Of a DNA stretch of 5,960 nucleotides, positions 1 to 5,960 are shown in pieces; position 1 is the stretch's first letter, and each line of letters starts with the position of its first letter. The stretch comes from an uncultured Methanobrevibacter sp. (GTDB lineage Archaea; Methanobacteriota; Methanobacteria; Methanobacteriales; Methanobacteriaceae). Under the pieces are notes generated by a model that made no database searches, was not told the DNA's origin, and saw only the letters and a program-made list of their open reading frames with translations. The position numbers and the translations under genes are program-made. The stretch is taken from NCBI GenBank assembly GCA_900317865.1, contig ONIK01000093.1, positions 1-5,960 of the forward strand, given 5' to 3'.

Positions 1-1586
1 CATTTGTTAAGCAATCAGACCATCCAAGTGTTTATCAATTTTCAGAAGAAATTGCCAAACACAAAATGATGGCTGATATTTTCCCGGTTGTGTTCCTCAT
101 TGTTTCAATGCTAATCCTCTTGACAACAATGACTAGGATAATTTCACATCAAAGAATGCAAATAGGAATATTAAAAGCCAATGGATTTAAAAATAGTACC
201 ATAACTCTGCATTATATATCGTATGGATTCTGGTTAGTTTTAACCGGTTCCATTTTGGGTTTGATTTTAGGACCAAAAATAATACCTCCAATATTCTATC
301 CATCAATGATTAAAACATATAAACTACCTTTATGGAGCCCTACCGGAAATATGAATTTTATATATCTAATAGTTTTAATGACCATATTTTCACTTGCAGT
401 TTCATATCGTGCCATTTCAAGCATTTCACAAGAAAAACCTTCCGATGCCATTAAACCCAAAGCGCCTAAAATATCAACTTCAGGATTCATTGAAAGATTA
501 AAGATTTGGAAAAAACTATCATTCAATTTCCGCTGGAATTATAGAGATGCAAAAAGAAACAGATTGAGAAGCGTGATGACCATTATAGGTGTTATGGGTT
601 GTAGTGCACTTTTAATTGGTGCATTTGGATTATATGATGGGCTGAATGATGTAAAAGAATGGGAATATAATCAAATTAATCATTATGATTCAAAATTAAT
701 GATTGATGCCAACGCAACAACATCCCAAATTGATAAAGTAGCCAGTGATGTTAACGGAGACAAAATAATGGAGGAAAGAATTGAACTCGAAACAGATGAC
801 ACGAAAAAAATGGGAAATATTCAGGTTTCAAACAGCACGGATTTAATAACGCCAACAGACAAGTATGAGAATAAAATAGAAATTGGAAATGATGAAGTTT
901 CAATTTCACAAAAAATGGCAGACCAGTTAAATATAGACATTGGGGACACCGTTAAATGGCACATCATGGGATCGAACAAATGGGTCAATACAAAAATTGA
1001 TAAAATCCATGCAGACCCAATATCACAGGGTTTAATCATGTCCCCAAATAAATTGGAAGAACTTAACCTTAATTACACTCCAACCAGTGTCATAACTTCA
1101 CAGCACGTTAACAAAACATATGAGGGCTTTAAATCAACCACTACTCTTGATGACATTGAAAAGAGATGGGATGAAATAACCGAAACAGCATGGGTGTTAA
1201 TTTACATATTATCCCTCTTCGCATGTATTTTGGCAGTCATAGTTTTGTATAATTTAGGATTACTCTCATTTACAGAAATTGAAAGGGAAATTGCAACACT
1301 TAAAGTACTGGGATTTAAAAGCAATGCATTGAGAAGATTGCTATTAACACAAAACCTAATATTTACAACTATAGGATTTATACTTGGTGTGCCTTTAGGC
1401 ATCTATGTCCTGGATCTAATGTGGGCCTCTTCAGGAAATTCATTTTATACAATACCCAAATTAACCATTACAAATCTCATATTATCTGCTTCAATTACAT
1501 TTTCCATATCAATACTTGTAAACCTAATGTTTTCAAATAAAATTAAGAAGTTAGACATGGTAGAATCACTAAAAGCCAATGAATGA
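1..1586 (+). CDS. FtsX/MacB-family ABC transporter permease, 5'-truncated by window edge
   Basis: Membrane permease of an ABC transporter of the FtsX/MacB (LolC/E-like) class, which couple to a separate ATPase and usually export substrates or act on lipids and the envelope; the substrate cannot be told here. The frame is open from base 3, so the Met codon at 66 (residue 1 below) is internal; 'EEIAKHK' directly before it reads as normal family sequence. Two FtsX modules are visible. The first has helices near 5-25, 48-70 and 97-116 with the signature QRMQIGILKANGF (29-41). The second begins with a helix at 169-190, then an extracytoplasmic domain of about 180 residues (191-374), then helices at 375-400, 428-450 and 468-489, with the parallel signature EREIATLKVLGF (406-417). 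It ends in KKLDMVESLKANE, a typical C-terminus. The missing N-terminus should hold the first helix and first periplasmic-type domain. The partner ATPase is not in the window and may lie to the left. Confidence 0.9.
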   Translation, partial: FVKQSDHPSVYQFSEEIAKHKMMADIFPVVFLIVSMLILLTTMTRIISHQRMQIGILKANGFKNSTITLHYISYGFWLVLTGSILGLILGPKIIPPIFYPSMIKTYKLPLWSPTGNMNFIYLIVLMTIFSLAVSYRAISSISQEKPSDAIKPKAPKISTSGFIERLKIWKKLSFNFRWNYRDAKRNRLRSVMTIIGVMGCSALLIGAFGLYDGLNDVKEWEYNQINHYDSKLMIDANATTSQIDKVASDVNGDKIMEERIELETDDTKKMGNIQVSNSTDLITPTDKYENKIEIGNDEVSISQKMADQLNIDIGDTVKWHIMGSNKWVNTKIDKIHADPISQGLIMSPNKLEELNLNYTPTSVITSQHVNKTYEGFKSTTTLDDIEKRWDEITETAWVLIYILSLFACILAVIVLYNLGLLSFTEIEREIATLKVLGFKSNALRRLLLTQNLIFTTIGFILGVPLGIYVLDLMWASSGNSFYTIPKLTITNLILSASITFSISILVNLMFSNKIKKLDMVESLKANE

Positions 1587-1717
1587 CAATATTTTTTAAT
1601 ATTTAAATTATATAATAAAATTTTTTATAATATTTTCATTTTTTAAGTTCAATCTGAAACATCAAGAAATCAAAAGTTTAGGAGTTTAGAAAAAATTAAT
1701 GCCAAATATAAATTATT
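1587..1717. terminator. Convergent AT-rich spacer with T-tracts on both strands
   Basis: This spacer lies between the stop codons of two converging genes. On the plus strand it has several T-runs just after the permease stop, notably T6 runs near 1593-1598, 1621-1626 and 1640-1645. On the minus strand there is a T6 run at about 1691-1696 after the MFS stop. An imperfect AT palindrome lies around 1612-1631. Archaeal transcription commonly ends at oligo-T tracts without a GC-rich hairpin, so bidirectional termination here is a reasonable inference. No gene is seen in it. Confidence 0.5.
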
Positions 1718-3106
1718 CTAACTCTCCACAATGTCATTTTTATTTTTTATAAACAGTATGGTTATTATTAATAATATTACCGTTATAATTATCATCATCA
1801 AGGAAGTTAAGCTAAATGAATTGACAGAAATCTGATTGTGAGTAATTTTTCCATTTGCCAGTATCTGCATTATCACAACTGTAATGGATGAACCTATTGC
1901 ACCTATAACCTGCCTTGCAGTGTTGTTAATTGCTGTTGCATCTTCAACATCCCCTGCTACAACGCTCATTGCCCATGTAATGGCCGGAGATAGGCCGAGT
2001 CCACAGCCGATTCCCCTAATTAGCTGAGTAATTAACAGGTATTCGAATGAGGAATTCATATTATAATTCATCATGGCAACAAAACAAATAATATTTAAAA
2101 TTGATGAAGCTATTAAAACCGGTTTTATTCCAATTTTATCAGCCAATACAGGACCTATGAAATTAAAAACTATCATAATTATTGCGGCAGGGAATAATAT
2201 GAGTCCAGATTCTGTTGAAGAGTAATATGCTACATTTTGAACAAACAAAGGCACCATTACATTGATTCCGCACATTATAAAGTAGAGCAATGATGCAAAA
2301 ACAGTTCCATATACAAAATACCTATTTTTCAGCACAGTCAAGTTGATCAAAGGTTTTTCAATCTTTTTTTGACGATTGACAAATATTATTAATGATATTG
2401 CTCCAACAACAATTGGTAAAATTACATGAGTTAGGCTGAATCCGAACTCTGCAATATTTGAAAATCCAATCATTAACCCTACACAAAACAGTATTGATAA
2501 TATCAATGAAGGAAAATCCAAAGGATAATTTTCAGTTTCAAGCTCAAAGTTTGCAAAAAGCATTGCCAAAATTAAGATTACAACAGCAATTATTGCCAAA
2601 AATTCAAAAATAACTCTCCAGTTATATAAATCAACTATAACTCCTCCTACTGTCGGCCCCATTGCAGGCACAATTCCAACAAGAAATCCCATTAATCCCA
2701 TGAAAAATCCCCATTTTTCCTCGGGCATTATCCTGAAAATCAATATCTGACCTATTGGCAATAAGATACCAGTTCCCATAGCTTCCAGTATTCTTCCAAC
2801 AATCATCATTTCAATGCTTGTTGATAAAAAACAAACCACCGAACCTATCATGAATAATACAAGGGATGTTAACAATATTGTTTTGATTTTAAATCTTTTT
2901 GTAATGTATGCAGTTGGAGGAATCATTACTCCAAGCACCAACAGGAATATGGAGTACGTCCATTGTGCAGTTGCAGAAGATACTGCAAAATCATCCATAT
3001 AATAAGGCAAACTTGTTGTTACAATACTTTGTGATATTAAAGTAACTGAAGAAGCCAGTATAATTATAATTAAAGTTATTAAACCAGTGTTGTTTTTAAA
3101 TTGCAT
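1718..3106 (-). CDS. MFS transporter, DHA2 (EmrB/QacA-type) 14-helix drug:H+ antiporter-like
   Basis: Integral membrane exporter of the major facilitator superfamily, most like the DHA2 drug:proton antiporters; the real substrate is unknown. The chosen start gives 462 residues, within the usual range. Hydrophobic segments cover almost the whole length, in keeping with 14 helices. After helix 2 there is a motif-A-like loop (PPTAYITKRFKIKT, 63-76). Helix 5 carries the antiporter motif C (GFLVGIVPAMGPTVGG, 140-155), followed by YNWRVIFEF (161-169), which matches the DHA2 'NWRWIF' block. ARQVIGAIGSSI (397-408) is another typical DHA2 block near the C-terminus. The frame stays open upstream to an ATG at 3197-3199, but the added 31 residues (starting MIARNPILITV) have no counterpart expected in the family. 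The Met at 3104-3106 begins 'MQFKNNTG' right before helix 1 and has GTGA five bases upstream, so I prefer it. The gene is monocistronic in view, convergent with the permease and divergent from the kinase. Confidence 0.9.
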   Translation of the reverse strand: MQFKNNTGLITLIIIILASSVTLISQSIVTTSLPYYMDDFAVSSATAQWTYSIFLLVLGVMIPPTAYITKRFKIKTILLTSLVLFMIGSVVCFLSTSIEMMIVGRILEAMGTGILLPIGQILIFRIMPEEKWGFFMGLMGFLVGIVPAMGPTVGGVIVDLYNWRVIFEFLAIIAVVILILAMLFANFELETENYPLDFPSLILSILFCVGLMIGFSNIAEFGFSLTHVILPIVVGAISLIIFVNRQKKIEKPLINLTVLKNRYFVYGTVFASLLYFIMCGINVMVPLFVQNVAYYSSTESGLILFPAAIIMIVFNFIGPVLADKIGIKPVLIASSILNIICFVAMMNYNMNSSFEYLLITQLIRGIGCGLGLSPAITWAMSVVAGDVEDATAINNTARQVIGAIGSSITVVIMQILANGKITHNQISVNSFSLTSLMMIIITVILLIITILFIKNKNDIVES

Positions 3107-3128
3107 AATTTTCACTTGAACTATGTCT

Positions 3129-3136
3129 AATTTATA
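3129..3136 (-). promoter_or_regulatory. Possible TATA box for the MFS gene
   Basis: On the minus strand the sequence TATAAATT is centred about 26 bases before the preferred MFS start codon. If used, transcription would begin nearly at the ATG, giving a leaderless message and making the GTGA site irrelevant. An alternative AT-rich element lies at about 3220-3234. The sequence alone does not decide between them. Confidence 0.25.
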
Positions 3137-3164
3137 GAAGTTGAGGATTCTTACTTCACGGCCG

Positions 3165-3182
3165 TATACTGTAATGAGTATA
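3165..3182. promoter_or_regulatory. Perfect 6-bp inverted repeat upstream of the MFS gene (possible operator)
   Basis: TATACT and AGTATA flank the 6-base spacer GTAATG, giving an 18-base dyad about 60 bases before the MFS start codon. Its size suits a dimeric helix-turn-helix regulator such as those that often control drug exporters. No regulator gene is present in the window, and a repeat this short in AT-rich DNA can arise by chance. Confidence 0.3.
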
Positions 3183-3199
3183 GGATTACGTGCTATCAC

Positions 3200-3540
3200 T
3201 CTTGTTGCGAAAGTTCAGACAGATTAATTAATATTGCTTTTTAAATTTGATTATCATTGAAAAAATTAATTTAAATTTGTCCTTGCCATTTATTATTTTT
3301 ATTATCATGTTATTTAAATTTCATCTGAATCATTTGAAAATTAATACCTGCATTTGTGCAATTCATCGTGCCTTGTAGAGCTCAGAGTTTTCTTGCATTA
3401 ATAGACATGTTCTTTGAGATTTTGAAGTGGAATTTACCGCAAACAGAAGTCCAAAATATGATGACATATATTCCAAATATCAACCTGCACATCTATAATT
3501 TTACTTCACAATAACTGAATTATAATCAATTTAAATACTA
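3200..3540. other. Intergenic region with no convincing gene
   Basis: This is the main part of the 565-base divergent gap between the MFS and kinase genes. It has AT-rich flanks with short repeated words (TTAAATTTG at 3241-3249 and 3272-3280) and a somewhat less AT-rich middle at about 3335-3480. The middle holds a plus-strand open stretch from 3338 to 3514 with its first ATG at 3407, which would give 35 residues (MFFEILKWNLPQ and onward). It has no clear ribosome site and I do not recognise the product. I see no tRNA, CRISPR or insertion-sequence end. Confidence 0.5.
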
Positions 3541-3549
3541 CAATTTCCA

Positions 3550-3557
3550 TATATAAT
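3550..3557 (+). promoter_or_regulatory. Possible TATA box for the sensor kinase gene
   Basis: TATATAAT lies about 120 bases before the kinase start codon. The word ATATAATAA occurs here (3551-3559) and again 20 bases later (3571-3579), so either copy could be the TATA element. Initiation some 25 bases downstream would leave a leader of roughly 70-100 bases that includes the inverted repeat at 3598-3614 and the ribosome site. The call rests only on AT-box resemblance in AT-rich DNA. Confidence 0.3.
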
Positions 3558-3597
3558 AACATAACATACAATATAATAATTCAATCAATTGTTCAAA

Positions 3598-3614
3598 TAG
3601 GATATTTCATCCTA
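3598..3614. promoter_or_regulatory. Perfect 6-bp inverted repeat upstream of the kinase gene (possible operator or leader hairpin)
   Basis: TAGGAT and ATCCTA flank the 5-base spacer ATTTC, ending 57 bases before the kinase ATG. It could bind a dimeric regulator or form a small hairpin in the leader. It differs in sequence from the repeat at 3165-3182, so the two do not look like sites for one regulator. Confidence 0.3.
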
Positions 3615-3659
3615 AGCGGGATTTACTTTTAGTGTTCAGATTAATAATAAAGTGGAATT

Positions 3660-3664
3660 AGGGT
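3660..3664 (+). promoter_or_regulatory. Ribosome binding site of the kinase gene
   Basis: AGGGT lies seven bases before the ATG at 3672, a reasonable match to a GGTGA-type archaeal site. An in-frame TAA occupies 3669-3671, directly before the ATG, so the protein cannot start further upstream. A second Met codon is at 3678, but the spacing favours 3672. Confidence 0.5.
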
Positions 3665-3671
3665 AATTTAA

Positions 3672-4460
3672 ATGAAAATGTATAAAGATTATAGAAGATT
3701 AGAAAATATTGATGAACTTCGTATTTATGATATTAATGAAAAAGAGCTATATAATCCAACACCCCTTGAATTCCATGTCGATGAAGTTCCATATCCACAG
3801 CTCATAAGCAATATCCCCATGGATGTAAACATTTTAATACCCCATAACGATGGAAATGATTTTATAATCAAATCAGCAGGGAACTTTATACTTAATCGAG
3901 GAAATCTCCAATTGGATGATGTGCGAGGAAGATTATTAAGCAAGATTTCGCCGGTTTTTTATGAAATCTTTCATGAATATCTCCATGAAGCCTACAAATC
4001 TCAAGAAACCAAGGTGATACATGTCTTTTATTATGGTGTGGAAAAGTTATCCAAAATCACCATTGTCAAGATTCTTTATGAAATGAACAGGATATTTGTT
4101 TTTGCAGACCACATCAACACCGACAAGGGCACTTCCGACGAATTTGAAAAAATTCAGTATGCAGAGGATAAAGTCAACATGATGGAATACTTCACACAAA
4201 CTGGAAGTTACCGTAGAATTGATGGAAAATATACATGGACACAAGGAATTTATAACATCATAAATCGCCCTAGAGAAGATTATGACGATTATCACAACAT
4301 TGTTTTTGACCTTGCCATTCCAGAAGACAAGGAACTGATTGAAAAAATCTTAAAAATTATGGATACTGACACCACTCATCATGAAGACCTCATCAGAATC
4401 AAAACCGAAGATGGAACCTTAAAGTATCTTGAAATTAACCTATATTCTAATTTCGATTAA
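3672..4460 (+). CDS. N-terminal fragment of the PAS sensor kinase (PAS1 and most of PAS2)
   Basis: This 262-residue product is what normal translation would make from the interrupted kinase gene. Residues about 52-150 look like a PAS fold, with 'DDVRGRLLSKISPVFYEIF' (82-100) as the central helix region and a strand ending in 'IFVFADHIN' (141-149). A short charged linker (about 154-172) leads into a second PAS-like domain with 'GKYTWTQGIYNIINRP' (185-200), 'IPEDKELIEKIL' (216-227) and 'IRIKTEDGTLKYLEI' (241-255), resembling the PAS_3 type. The protein then stops at 'NLYSNFD' before the final PAS strand, so the second domain is incomplete. No histidine kinase motifs are present. Alone it could at most bind a ligand or a partner. 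The ligand is unknown, as no cofactor-specific residues are evident to me. Confidence 0.7.
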   Translation: MKMYKDYRRLENIDELRIYDINEKELYNPTPLEFHVDEVPYPQLISNIPMDVNILIPHNDGNDFIIKSAGNFILNRGNLQLDDVRGRLLSKISPVFYEIFHEYLHEAYKSQETKVIHVFYYGVEKLSKITIVKILYEMNRIFVFADHINTDKGTSDEFEKIQYAEDKVNMMEYFTQTGSYRRIDGKYTWTQGIYNIINRPREDYDDYHNIVFDLAIPEDKELIEKILKIMDTDTTHHEDLIRIKTEDGTLKYLEINLYSNFD

Positions 4461-4523
4461 AACGGGACCCTAATCAGCCGTTACGGTTTATTTAACGATG
4501 TAACCCAATATTCTAAAAAATCC

Positions 4524-5546
4524 ATGACAAAACCTGTTGATTTCCTATTACAGGGCTTTAAAAACAGCAAGAAACTGGCATTGTTAATCGAACCGTTAAA
4601 TCCCAAACATTTTGAATTTTCAGAAGGATTTTATTATTTCATAAATAAAAATCCAAAAGATTATGTTCACTCCCTTGACATTATCAACAATATCGTTGAA
4701 GATGAAACAAAAAAACAGATTATCAGATTAGTTGAAGGAGAATTGGACAGAATTGATGAAACATTCACATATAATGTCGATGGGGATGAAAATAATCAGA
4801 AAATATGTGAACTGTATATTGAACGCTTTGAATTTAGCAAAAAGAATCATAGCCTCGGATTTTTATCAGACATTACCGATGAAATGAATAAGCAGCGCGA
4901 ATTGCGTGAATCTAATGAACATAAAATAATGTTAATTAAAGAGGTTCACCACAGAGTTAAAAACAATCTGCAAATTCTCAATAGTTTCCTAAATTTAGAA
5001 AAAAGAGTATATAATAACGAACCGGATGTAATCATAGAGCATATGCAGACACGCCTAACTTCACTGGCGCTATTGCATGAAAAGACCTATAATACCCAGG
5101 ACTTTAAAAATATTAATCTAAACGATTTCATGCAAGACCAAGACAATCAAATTAAAAATTTAGTTAGTATGAACGATAGCGTCGAATTTGAATCCATAAT
5201 TGATGAAGACCTCAATTTAACAATTGAAGTTATCACCCCATTATTATTAATCATTGATGAATTAATTATGAATGCCCTAAAACATGCCTTCCCAGATGAA
5301 ACAATTAAAAATAAGAAGATTACCAAGATCATAACCAAAATCGATGAAAATACCCTCCAAATGACATTCAAAGACAATGGTGTAGGCATTGACAATCCTA
5401 AGAACATTTCTAAAAATCTGGGTTGCACAATCATTAAAAGCCTCACCAAACAATTGGACGGCGAAATTAAATTAGTGGAATATAGAAACGGGACTGAATA
5501 TAAATTAACTTTCCCTATAAAAATGGCACATACAATACATGACTAA
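4524..5546 (+). CDS. C-terminal fragment: PAS3, HisKA_2 and HATPase domains of the sensor kinase
   Basis: Catalytic half of the broken sensor kinase. In numbering from the Met at 4524, residues about 1-118 form a third PAS-like domain ending in LGFLSDITDEMNKQRE, with a short helical linker after it. The HisKA_2 phosphoacceptor motif KEVHHRVKNNLQ is at 139-150; the His before Arg (143) is the likely phosphorylated residue by family analogy. The GHKL ATPase domain shows its N box (DELIMNALKHAF, 245-256, key Asn 250), G1 box (DNGVGI, 284-289) and a G2-like stretch (LGCTIIKSLTKQLDG, 299-313). The C-terminus fits a complete kinase. The ATG at 4524 has no ribosome site in the preceding 20 bases, and the coding pattern runs upstream of it without a break to the TAA at 4458. 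It is therefore probably an internal Met, and this half may not be made. No response regulator lies downstream. Confidence 0.75.
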   Translation: MTKPVDFLLQGFKNSKKLALLIEPLNPKHFEFSEGFYYFINKNPKDYVHSLDIINNIVEDETKKQIIRLVEGELDRIDETFTYNVDGDENNQKICELYIERFEFSKKNHSLGFLSDITDEMNKQRELRESNEHKIMLIKEVHHRVKNNLQILNSFLNLEKRVYNNEPDVIIEHMQTRLTSLALLHEKTYNTQDFKNINLNDFMQDQDNQIKNLVSMNDSVEFESIIDEDLNLTIEVITPLLLIIDELIMNALKHAFPDETIKNKKITKIITKIDENTLQMTFKDNGVGIDNPKNISKNLGCTIIKSLTKQLDGEIKLVEYRNGTEYKLTFPIKMAHTIHD

Positions 5547-5574
5547 TCAATTCCAACATGATTTTGACTGTTGA

Positions 5575-5636
5575 AAAAATCCAAACTTGTCGTTTATTAT
5601 TCTTATTTTTAGCTATGAAATCTTTCTTATTTTTTA
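5575..5636 (+). terminator. T-rich region after the kinase gene
   Basis: Within 100 bases of the kinase stop the plus strand has T-rich runs around 5590-5612 and 5623-5636, including T5 and T6. This fits oligo-T termination in archaea. The remainder of the spacer to 5673 holds a weak 7-base inverted repeat (TTTAACT at 5648-5654, AGTTAAA at 5672-5678) with a 17-base loop and no gene that I can support. Confidence 0.4.
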
Positions 5637-5792
5637 ACCCAACCCACTTTAACTGAATACCCTCCCTTAAAAGTTAAATATATGCAATTTTAGAAAATGA
5701 TTGTCCAATGGAATTCATAATATTATAAATAAACCATTTAAATGTGTCAATTCCCCCATTTCATGTCTTGAAAGATCCATATCGTTAATTTA

Positions 5793-5960
5793 TTATCCAG
5801 ATTTTTTGTTTATGACATATTCGACATTATTAAAACCCAATACATTAGTAAATTTGAGATTTTCATCATCAGAAACCTGTTTTTTGATTTCATCAAATAA
5901 GCCTTCCTTACCTGTATCCTTAATGTTTACATTGACATTGTCATCATAGTCAATGACCAT
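5793..5960 (-). CDS. Unrecognised acidic protein, C-terminal part reaching the right window edge
   Basis: Reading the minus strand from the edge gives 55 residues starting 'MVIDYDDNVNVNIKD' and ending 'FNNVEYVINKKSG' before two consecutive TAA codons. The Met codon falls exactly on the last three bases, so it may be the true start or an internal Met of a longer gene lying to the right; the lack of any upstream sequence prevents a choice. The stretch is hydrophilic, rich in Asp, Asn, Lys and Val, with alternating strand-like segments around 'KEGLFDEIKKQVSDDENL', and it has no hydrophobic segment. It reads far more like a real protein than the opposite-strand frame. I do not recognise a family, and no function is proposed. 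It converges with the kinase gene. Confidence 0.5.
   Translation of the reverse strand: MVIDYDDNVNVNIKDTGKEGLFDEIKKQVSDDENLKFTNVLGFNNVEYVINKKSG

Larger units (their letters stand above)
3672..5546 (+). pseudogene. Multi-PAS HisKA_2 sensor histidine kinase gene interrupted by one in-frame TAA
   Basis: The whole span reads as one 625-codon gene with a single TAA at codon 263 (4458-4460). The two open parts share a frame, and the 21 codons between that stop and the next ATG read NGTLISRYGLFNDVTQYSKK plus Ser, a typical last strand of a PAS domain ending in a 'DIT'-like motif. The domain broken by the stop is the second PAS. The inferred layout is PAS1 about 52-150, PAS2 about 176-282 (stop inside), PAS3 about 285-403, the HisKA_2 dimerisation/phosphoacceptor region about 417-480, and HATPase about 510-617. 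There is no membrane segment, so the intact protein would be a cytoplasmic sensor kinase. The sense codon lost was probably Glu (GAA), giving 'FDENGTL'; that is inference. Either the gene is inactivated or the base is a sequencing error. All catalytic motifs after the stop are intact, suggesting a recent event. Confidence 0.8.

Noticed and set aside
66..68. ATG at 66 as the start of the ABC permease
   Set aside because: The frame is open to the left edge and the residues before this Met match the expected family pattern ahead of the helix, so the gene starts outside the window.
2814..3002. Plus-strand 62-codon open frame inside the MFS gene
   Set aside because: Antisense shadow of a well-supported membrane protein.
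3213..3650. Shared word GTTCAGA followed by TTAAT-rich sequence at 3213-3231 and 3634-3650, upstream of both divergent genes
   Set aside because: The match is short, gapped and AT-rich, and the two copies are not in comparable positions relative to the starts, so chance is the simpler reading.
3107..3671. tRNA, CRISPR array, insertion-sequence ends or riboswitch in the long intergenic gap
   Set aside because: No cloverleaf with a CCA-type end, no regularly spaced repeats, no terminal inverted repeats with target duplication and no recognisable aptamer core were seen.
4458..4460. Recoding of the stop as pyrrolysine or selenocysteine
   Set aside because: The codon is TAA. Pyrrolysine uses TAG and selenocysteine uses TGA, so known archaeal recoding does not apply.
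5147..5449. Minus-strand 100-codon open frame inside the kinase
   Set aside because: It lies wholly antisense to the HisKA_2/HATPase coding region, whose motifs are clear; no start context or family resemblance.
5701..5949. Plus-strand open frame of 82 codons
   Set aside because: It begins with TTG, is Ser/Leu-rich in the manner of an antisense shadow, and overlaps a minus-strand frame with much more protein-like composition.

Overview
The window looks like a chromosomal segment of a low-GC archaeon, most likely a methanogen of the Methanobacteriales (Methanobrevibacter- or Methanosphaera-like). This rests on the very AT-rich intergenic DNA, the Lys/Asn/Ile-rich proteins, the GGTGA-like ribosome sites, T-tract gene ends, TATA-like elements, and a soluble multi-PAS HisKA_2 histidine kinase of a kind common in that group. 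The assignment is inference from composition and protein style, because no rRNA or marker gene is present.

Layout. (1) Bases 1-1586, plus strand: the C-terminal 527 residues of a large FtsX/MacB-type ABC transporter permease, whose start lies left of the window. (2) Bases 1587-1717: a short AT-rich convergent spacer with T-tracts on both strands. (3) Bases 1718-3106, minus strand: a complete 14-helix MFS drug-exporter-like protein of the DHA2 (EmrB/QacA) type. (4) Bases 3107-3671: a 565-base divergent intergenic region holding the upstream DNA of the exporter and of the kinase, with two short perfect inverted repeats and no convincing gene. (5) Bases 3672-5546, plus strand: a PAS-PAS-PAS-HisKA_2-HATPase sensor kinase gene broken by one in-frame TAA at 4458-4460. 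It therefore appears as two open frames (3672-4460 and 4524-5546) that share a frame and read as one protein. (6) Bases 5547-5792: a spacer with T-tracts. (7) Bases 5793-5960, minus strand: the C-terminal end, or the whole, of an unrecognised acidic protein reaching the right edge. The DNA beyond its stop may be a decayed continuation.

How the genes relate. Two membrane exporters of different families lie tail to tail, so they are not co-transcribed. The sensor kinase is divergent from the MFS gene and has no response regulator in view. A shared role in export and envelope response is possible, but nothing in the sequence proves it. The most notable feature is the interrupted kinase. I found no mobile element, CRISPR array, tRNA, rRNA or clearly novel system.
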